Shown here piece after piece: positions 30,914 through 34,914 of a DNA stretch of 34,914 nt. The position numbers were made by a program, and so were the translations under genes. The stretch is taken from the NCBI GenBank assembly GCA_002841825.1, contig PHAZ01000007.1, positions 1 to 34,914 of the forward strand, written 5' to 3'. Source of the DNA: Deltaproteobacteria bacterium HGW-Deltaproteobacteria-22 (GTDB taxonomy: Bacteria; Myxococcota_A; Polyangia; HGW-17). The notes under the pieces were generated by a model. That model did no database searches. It saw only the letters and a program-made list of their open reading frames with translations, and had not been told where the DNA came from. The stretch's first letter is position 1. Every line of letters starts with the position of its first letter.

Positions 30914-31693
30914 TTATTTCTGCAGAAAGGCCAGACCCTCGTGGGTGAGATCCGGGAACACGGGATGGGGCGTGGCGAGGTGGGGGGCAACCAGAAAGGC
31001 CGACCCGCCCGTAAGGATCGTCATGGGTGGCTCCGGGAGCGAGGCCTCAATCCGGTTGATGATGCCGTCGACCTGGGCGAGAAAACCGAACCAGAGCCCG
31101 GCCCGCAGGCAGGCTTCGGTGTCACGACCCACGACGGTGTCCACGGCGATGGGCTCCACGAAGGGGAGCTTCGTGCGCGACGGGAGCGCATGGGCCAGCG
31201 TATCCAGGCCCGGGGCGATGACACCGCCGGCGAAGACGCCCTCGCCAAGCCCTTCCTGGTCACCCGTGGCCAGCACCAGATCCCAGGTGACGGCGGTGCC
31301 CATGTCCACGATCAGGCATGAACGCGAGAAACGACGCCAGGCTGCGCTGCAGTTGATCAGACGATCCATTCCCACGCGCTCGGGAGCGGGCACGGCGTAG
31401 CGCAACGGAAGATCGGTGTGCCGCGCGAAGCGACAGGGAACACCGGCGTCGGAGGTCCATTCGGCGAGCACCGGCTCCACGGCGGCCACGACGCAGCAGA
31501 CCAGGACTTCAGTGGCCTGGCCCTGCTTCAGCACCTGCAGCCAGCCGGAGCGCGTCCCCGGCTCGCGGGCGAGCCAGTCCCGGGTGGGCCACGCCGCCAG
31601 ACGGCACACCTCGACGCCTGCGGCAGTGGCGGTGCAGAGCGCGACACTCACGTTCGTGTTGCCGACGTTGACGGTCAGGACGGAGGAATTCAT
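30914..31693 (-). CDS. coaX: Type III pantothenate kinase CoaX with altered phosphate motif
   Basis: 259 residues from MNSSVLTVNVGNTN; this ATG overlaps the upstream stop as ATGA, and the 22 extra residues of the track ORF are unsupported. Type III motifs: VNVGNTNVSVAL, GMDRLINCSAAW, LIVDMGTAVTWDLV, AGGVIAPGLDTLAHALP and ILTGGSAFLVAPHL. The first motif normally reads DxGNT; here its Asp is Asn (N9). CoaX phosphorylates pantothenate in CoA synthesis and needs a monovalent cation. The rest of the active site looks intact. Last gene of a four-gene minus-strand run, converging head-on with rmuC. Confidence 0.9.
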   Translation of the reverse strand: MNSSVLTVNVGNTNVSVALCTATAAGVEVCRLAAWPTRDWLAREPGTRSGWLQVLKQGQATEVLVCCVVAAVEPVLAEWTSDAGVPCRFARHTDLPLRYAVPAPERVGMDRLINCSAAWRRFSRSCLIVDMGTAVTWDLVLATGDQEGLGEGVFAGGVIAPGLDTLAHALPSRTKLPFVEPIAVDTVVGRDTEACLRAGLWFGFLAQVDGIINRIEASLPEPPMTILTGGSAFLVAPHLATPHPVFPDLTHEGLAFLQK

Positions 31694-32313
31694 GCAGGAT
31701 CTTGTTCGCGGGGCTCCAGCGCGAGCGCCAGGAAGCCCACGGTGCGATCGGGGTAGCACAACTCGAGGGCGTAGACGCCGGACTCGGGCAGGTCAAAGTG
31801 GAAGGCGCCGTGGTCCTCGGGAGCCGAGTCCAGAAGGGTGCCGTCCCTTTTCAGTTCCACGCGTGCCGGAACGATCGCCGGCGCCGGAAACGACAGGTTG
31901 AGCCGCGCACCACCGTGGAGATCCGGAGACAACTCGAGGTGGGCTCCATCGGCTGTGACGGTGCGCACGCCCACGAGCTCTGCACCATTCTCGCCACGCA
32001 CGCCCGCGACCACGGCGGGCTGCCAGGTCAGACTCGACATCACAACCTGGACCTGCTTGTGCACCCAGCACACCAGCACGTCGAACGGAGAGGACGAGGC
32101 TGCCTGCTCCTTCCAATCGTAGTTTTCCCACTCGGCGACGGTGTCGACGAACTCCCGCAGATCCGCGTCCAGATCGCCGGGGATGCGCGTGCGGCCTGTG
32201 GCCATGGACACGATATCCTGTAGCGAGACGCCTCCGGCATTGTCCGCAGCCGCCTTCCGCGCCGAATACACACGCTGGAGAATGGCCTCCCAGTCTCTAT
32301 GTTGCCCGCTCAT
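31690..32313 (-). CDS. Hypothetical protein next to a sigma factor
   Basis: 207 residues from MSGQHRDWEAILQRVYSARK, with GAGGAG upstream; the track's longer start is unlikely. N-terminal 100 residues are helical and acidic (DLDADLREFVDTVAEWENYD). The C-terminal half is beta-rich (LELSPDLHGGARLNLSFPAP, VYALELCYPDRTVGFLALAL), resembling a small beta-sandwich. No membrane segment, no zinc-binding anti-sigma motif. It starts 85 bp after the sigma-factor gene and overlaps coaX. It may be a soluble partner of the sigma factor, but that is from position only. Confidence 0.7.
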   Translation of the reverse strand: MSGQHRDWEAILQRVYSARKAAADNAGGVSLQDIVSMATGRTRIPGDLDADLREFVDTVAEWENYDWKEQAASSSPFDVLVCWVHKQVQVVMSSLTWQPAVVAGVRGENGAELVGVRTVTADGAHLELSPDLHGGARLNLSFPAPAIVPARVELKRDGTLLDSAPEDHGAFHFDLPESGVYALELCYPDRTVGFLALALEPREQDPA

Positions 32314-32398
32314 GTTCTTGCTCCTCTCCGATCTCTTCCGATGTTCGAACCGCGAACACCCCGGTATACGCACCCGCTTCGAAAATCTGGACGCCCCG

Positions 32399-33022
32399 CT
32401 ACCGTTTCAGGCGTACCGTGCTCAATTCGGCGACCGCGTCCATCAACTTGTGAAGAATCTTGTTCTTCTTGCTGTAGACCGTGTTGATGTTGAGGCCCAG
32501 GCGCACGCCGATCTCTTCAGGCGCCAGCTGGGCGTCATAGGCCAGCTCGAGAAATTCGCGGTCCCCCGGCGACAAGGTCGCGATGGCCGCCATCAGCAGG
32601 CGGCTCTCCTCCTCGCGCTCGGCGTTCTCGACAGGGCTCGCCATCATGGAGCGCGGTTGCGCCACCTTGCGCTCCGTGTCGTCGAGGGACACCGTCGGCC
32701 GCGCATTCTTCCGGATATGGTCCACCGTGGCGTTGGTCGTGATGATGCCGACCCATGTGCTGAGGCGATAGCCCCGCCCCGGATCGAACATGCGCAATTT
32801 TTTATAATCATCCTGCAAAAAACTCAGGAAGACGGTGCTGATCATGTCGTCGATCTCGTCTTCCGTGAAGTCAAATGTCCATTTATAAAATACTTTACGG
32901 ATGCAGGAGGCCACCAAACGCTGATACCGGCGGTAGAACTCGGAAAAGGCCGCCGATTCACCGTGCAGGAGCCGTGTGAGCAGGGTCAGTTCCTCGGCTC
33001 TGAGCTGGTCGTTCTGGGTCAT
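32399..33022 (-). CDS. ECF-like RNA polymerase sigma factor
   Basis: 207 residues, started at MTQNDQLRAEELTLLTRLL as GGAGG sits 5 bp upstream. Region 2: AFSEFYRRYQRLVASCIRKV, then EDEIDDMISTVFLSFLQD and RLSTWVGIITTNATVDHIRK (the DNA-melting/-10 segment). Region 4: LSPGDREFLELAYDAQLAPE and EIGVRLGLNINTVYSKKNKI, a clear helix-turn-helix. It is 27 bp after the beta-propeller gene. No recognisable anti-sigma factor follows, so regulation may be unusual or act through the adjacent unknown protein. Confidence 0.92.
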   Translation of the reverse strand: MTQNDQLRAEELTLLTRLLHGESAAFSEFYRRYQRLVASCIRKVFYKWTFDFTEDEIDDMISTVFLSFLQDDYKKLRMFDPGRGYRLSTWVGIITTNATVDHIRKNARPTVSLDDTERKVAQPRSMMASPVENAEREEESRLLMAAIATLSPGDREFLELAYDAQLAPEEIGVRLGLNINTVYSKKNKILHKLMDAVAELSTVRLKR

Positions 33023-33049
33023 GAAACCTCCAGTTGCAGATTCATGCAA

Positions 33050-34423
33050 CTATTCATCAGTCTCCGGCGCACAGAATTCCAGGCGCTGATCCGACGTGAA
33101 CAGGCCCACGGTCTCCATGCCCACGATCAACTGGCTGGAGCCGGCGTGATCGATCTGGAACAGCGAACTGGTGTAAACGGCGCGCCGGCTGGTCAACTGG
33201 ATGCCTACGACCTCCGCGTTGATGCTGTCTTTGAGCCGGCCCAGATGTGTGCCCGGATAGTCGACGAAGGCCATCTGCTGGGGCCGGGGCACCTCGCCCA
33301 GCGTGAGATAGACGCGCCCCAGCGTGTCCACGACGGGCTCGGTGACGACCATCACGATGATCTCCCTGTCGGACATCAGGTTCGTGGGCACCTGCAGGTC
33401 GATGGTGGAGGCGCCGGTGTTGACGTCGAGCCCCCGCAGCTTCCCGGCGGTCGTGCCGAAGACGAGGGTGTTGCGGTAGAGCGCCAGGGAGGTGGCGATG
33501 TCCAGGTGCATCACCGACCAGGCCTTGCGTCCGGTCTTGAGGTCCAGCGCGATGATGTTGGGGAAGCGGCGGCCGCCGGCCCCGTAGGCGACGATCACAC
33601 GGGAGGTGGCGGGATCGCCCACCAGCGCCAGCGGCTCGGAGTGGCCGACCTGCGCCTTCCACAGTTCGCGCGTCTTGCCGGCGGCCAGATCGGAGACCGA
33701 AAAGGCGTGGAGGCCGCCGACGGCGTCGGGCACCACCACGGTCTGCGTGTGGAGCACCGAAAGCGGCGGGTACCGGCGCTGGGTGTAGACGCCCGGCAGC
33801 GGGATCTCGACGATCGTCTTGCCCGACGCAGGGGCGACCGCGCGCACCACGGCCCTGGCCGCGAAGGCGTTGCGGCCCGAGCGGGCGCTGCCCTTGACGT
33901 TGCCGTGCATGATCACGAGCCGGTCGTTGACCAGCAGCGGGGGATGCCACAGCGAGGGTTTGCCGTAGACGTTGCGCCACAGGATCGTGCCCGCGGGCTG
34001 GCGCACGGAGGACTCCTGGTTGTTCACCAGAAAGTAGCGGCCCTCGGGGAGCACCAGCACGTGCGAGGAGGGGAAGCGGGCGTTGGGGAAGCGGTTGCGC
34101 AACTGGAGGCGGTGGGAGAACTGCCACAACTCGCCGCGGCCCGAGAGCAGCGAAAAATAGTTGGCACCCTCGTAGGAAAAGAACGGCGCCACGACAGCCT
34201 TTTCAAGCATGGTGCAGATGTCCTCGGAGCCCGAAGAAGGACCCGAGAAGGCCACCTGGCCGGTGCGCAGTCCGTTGCAGCGGAACTGGTTGCACAACTG
34301 CACCTCGGTGCGCATCACGTCGTAGACGGGGCGACCGGGGAGGCCCGTCCAGGGCAGGCCCGCGATCGCGGGAGACGCCCACAGCAGCAGGATGGTCAGA
34401 AACAGGGGAACCGATCGTCGCAT
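33050..34423 (-). CDS. Exported PQQ-like beta-propeller protein
   Basis: 457 residues, started at MRRSVPLFLTILLLW. A signal peptide (cleavage probably after SPAIA) precedes a beta-propeller-like body with repeated blades: TVVVPDAVGGLHAFSVSDL, PNIIALDLKTGRKAWSVMHL and NTLVFGTTAGKLRGLDVNTG, the xALDxxTGxxxW pattern of PQQ/BamB-like repeats. An N-terminal Cys pair (LCNQFRCNG) and DICTML may form disulfides. Probably periplasmic or surface scaffold; no catalytic residues identified. It begins the run that includes the sigma factor and coaX. Confidence 0.82.
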   Translation of the reverse strand: MRRSVPLFLTILLLWASPAIAGLPWTGLPGRPVYDVMRTEVQLCNQFRCNGLRTGQVAFSGPSSGSEDICTMLEKAVVAPFFSYEGANYFSLLSGRGELWQFSHRLQLRNRFPNARFPSSHVLVLPEGRYFLVNNQESSVRQPAGTILWRNVYGKPSLWHPPLLVNDRLVIMHGNVKGSARSGRNAFAARAVVRAVAPASGKTIVEIPLPGVYTQRRYPPLSVLHTQTVVVPDAVGGLHAFSVSDLAAGKTRELWKAQVGHSEPLALVGDPATSRVIVAYGAGGRRFPNIIALDLKTGRKAWSVMHLDIATSLALYRNTLVFGTTAGKLRGLDVNTGASTIDLQVPTNLMSDREIIVMVVTEPVVDTLGRVYLTLGEVPRPQQMAFVDYPGTHLGRLKDSINAEVVGIQLTSRRAVYTSSLFQIDHAGSSQLIVGMETVGLFTSDQRLEFCAPETDE

Positions 34424-34498
34424 GCGGTTCTTTCTGCCTTGCCGGGTCCGACACCGGGCCCGCGGGTTGCACAAACACCTGTACAAGGCGAGAGGAAC

Positions 34499-34525
34499 TG
34501 TATACAAATGGAGACCGGGAATCAA
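34499..34525 (-). promoter_or_regulatory. Weak candidate promoter of the beta-propeller/sigma/coaX run
   Basis: Minus strand TTGATT, 15 bp, TATACA, about 76 bp before the ATG at 34423. The GTATAC core is palindromic and could also serve the divergent EcsC gene (TGTACA, 15 bp, TATACA on the plus strand). Spacing is short on both sides. Confidence 0.25.
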
Positions 34526-34564
34526 CTCATGTTTCTAGTTCCCACCATCTTCGGGGGTGTCGTC

Positions 34565-34914
34565 ATGAAAGAGAGCAAGTCCACCATACTCATGAACTGG
34601 ATCCTGGATCAGGCGCTGGCCGGGGTGCCGCCGTTTGCGCCCGCCTCGGCGCTGGCCGAGGACATGCGCCGCCGGCTTCCCGACGCGTCACCCCATGCGC
34701 AGGCCTCGAAACTGATCCTGCGCGAATCCGTGAAGAACTTCTCCACGGGCTTTGTGACCGGCCTGGGCGGTCCGGTCACGCTCCCTCTGGCGGTGCCCTC
34801 GGCGATTTTATCCTCGTGGCTGCTCCAGGCACGGCTGGTGGCGGCCATCGCGTTGCTGCACGGGCACGACCTGAAGGACCCGCGCATCCGCTCCCTGGTG
34901 TTATGGGCGCTGTT
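34565..34914 (+). CDS. EcsC-family protein, 3' end outside window
   Basis: The last 350 bp of the window are open from ATG at 34565 (after GGGGGTG), reading MKESKSTILMNWILDQALAG onward for 116 codons. The segment FSTGFVTGLGGPVTLPLAVP, followed by QARLVAAIALLHGHDLKDPR and IRSLVLWAL, matches the EcsC family of membrane-associated proteins. The track offers only an antisense ORF here. Function of stand-alone EcsC proteins is poorly defined. Divergent from the beta-propeller gene with a 141-bp gap. Confidence 0.8.
   Translation, partial: MKESKSTILMNWILDQALAGVPPFAPASALAEDMRRRLPDASPHAQASKLILRESVKNFSTGFVTGLGGPVTLPLAVPSAILSSWLLQARLVAAIALLHGHDLKDPRIRSLVLWAL

Noticed and set aside
34609-34887. 92-aa minus-strand ORF
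   Set aside because: The plus strand encodes an EcsC-family N terminus over the same bases.
1-34914. Sigma-54 (-24/-12) promoters given that rpoN is present
   Set aside because: I looked by eye ahead of gene starts for TGGCAC-N5-TTGC and found no convincing site; a matrix scan would be needed to be sure.
1-34914. tRNA, rRNA, integrase, transposase or phage genes
   Set aside because: None seen; the window reads as core chromosome.

Overview
The window (34,914 bp, GC-rich) is chromosomal housekeeping and envelope DNA from an uncultured-type bacterium of the broad deltaproteobacterial grade (Myxococcota, Bradymonadota or a related lineage). That placement is inference. It rests on lipoproteins with Asn-Val/Leu-Asn-Asn linkers and Asp-Gly-Gly-Pro-Asp segments, an IgGFc-binding-type remnant, a DUF4911 protein, the rpoN-hpf pair, EpmA-type EF-P modification, ThyX, and third-position GC so strong that nearly every gene carries a long antisense shadow ORF. 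I see no rRNA, tRNA, CRISPR array, insertion sequence or prophage.

Layout from the left. 1-1617 (minus): a NifU-domain Fe-S protein followed by RarA, which runs off the window edge. 1879-5136 (minus): a spermidine-synthase-like protein, a lipoprotein and a CmpB-permease/HD fusion containing tandem repeats. 5249-5732 (minus): a decayed IgGFc-binding-type gene. 5932-10637 (plus): an Asn-rich endonuclease/exonuclease/phosphatase lipoprotein, an M48 metalloprotease and mnmG, tightly packed. 10638-11310: palindromic dispersed repeats around a small Cys-rich lipoprotein. 11311-13748 (minus): three coupled genes of unknown function, two with zinc ribbons. 13868-15508 (minus): a large lipoprotein with a good promoter. 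15782-18012 (minus): rpoN then hpf. 18126-21641 (plus): a MoxR-like ATPase, a multi-PAS histidine kinase lacking the usual phosphoacceptor His, and a small protein. 21811-29211 (minus): a probable ten-gene operon, efp-epmA-MBL hydrolase-CDP-alcohol transferase-small membrane protein-CDP-alcohol transferase-(degenerate nucleotidyltransferase + CDP-alcohol transferase)-rlpA-thyX-DUF4911. 29537-30913 (plus): rmuC. 30914-34423 (minus): a PQQ-type beta-propeller, an ECF-like sigma factor, an unknown protein and coaX. 34565 to the end (plus): the start of an EcsC-family gene.

Most genes sit in dense operons with ATGA or GTGA overlaps, which fix several start codons. The most promising material is: the cluster of three CDP-alcohol phosphotransferases with an MBL hydrolase and a small membrane protein (a candidate unassigned phospholipid or inositol-lipid pathway); the tandem ThyX whose two halves have degenerated in complementary ways; the histidine kinase with Asp at the phosphoacceptor position, encoded 7 bp after a MoxR ATPase; the three-gene zinc-ribbon operon; and a possible EF-P feedback loop, since EpmA itself contains a PPPP stretch.
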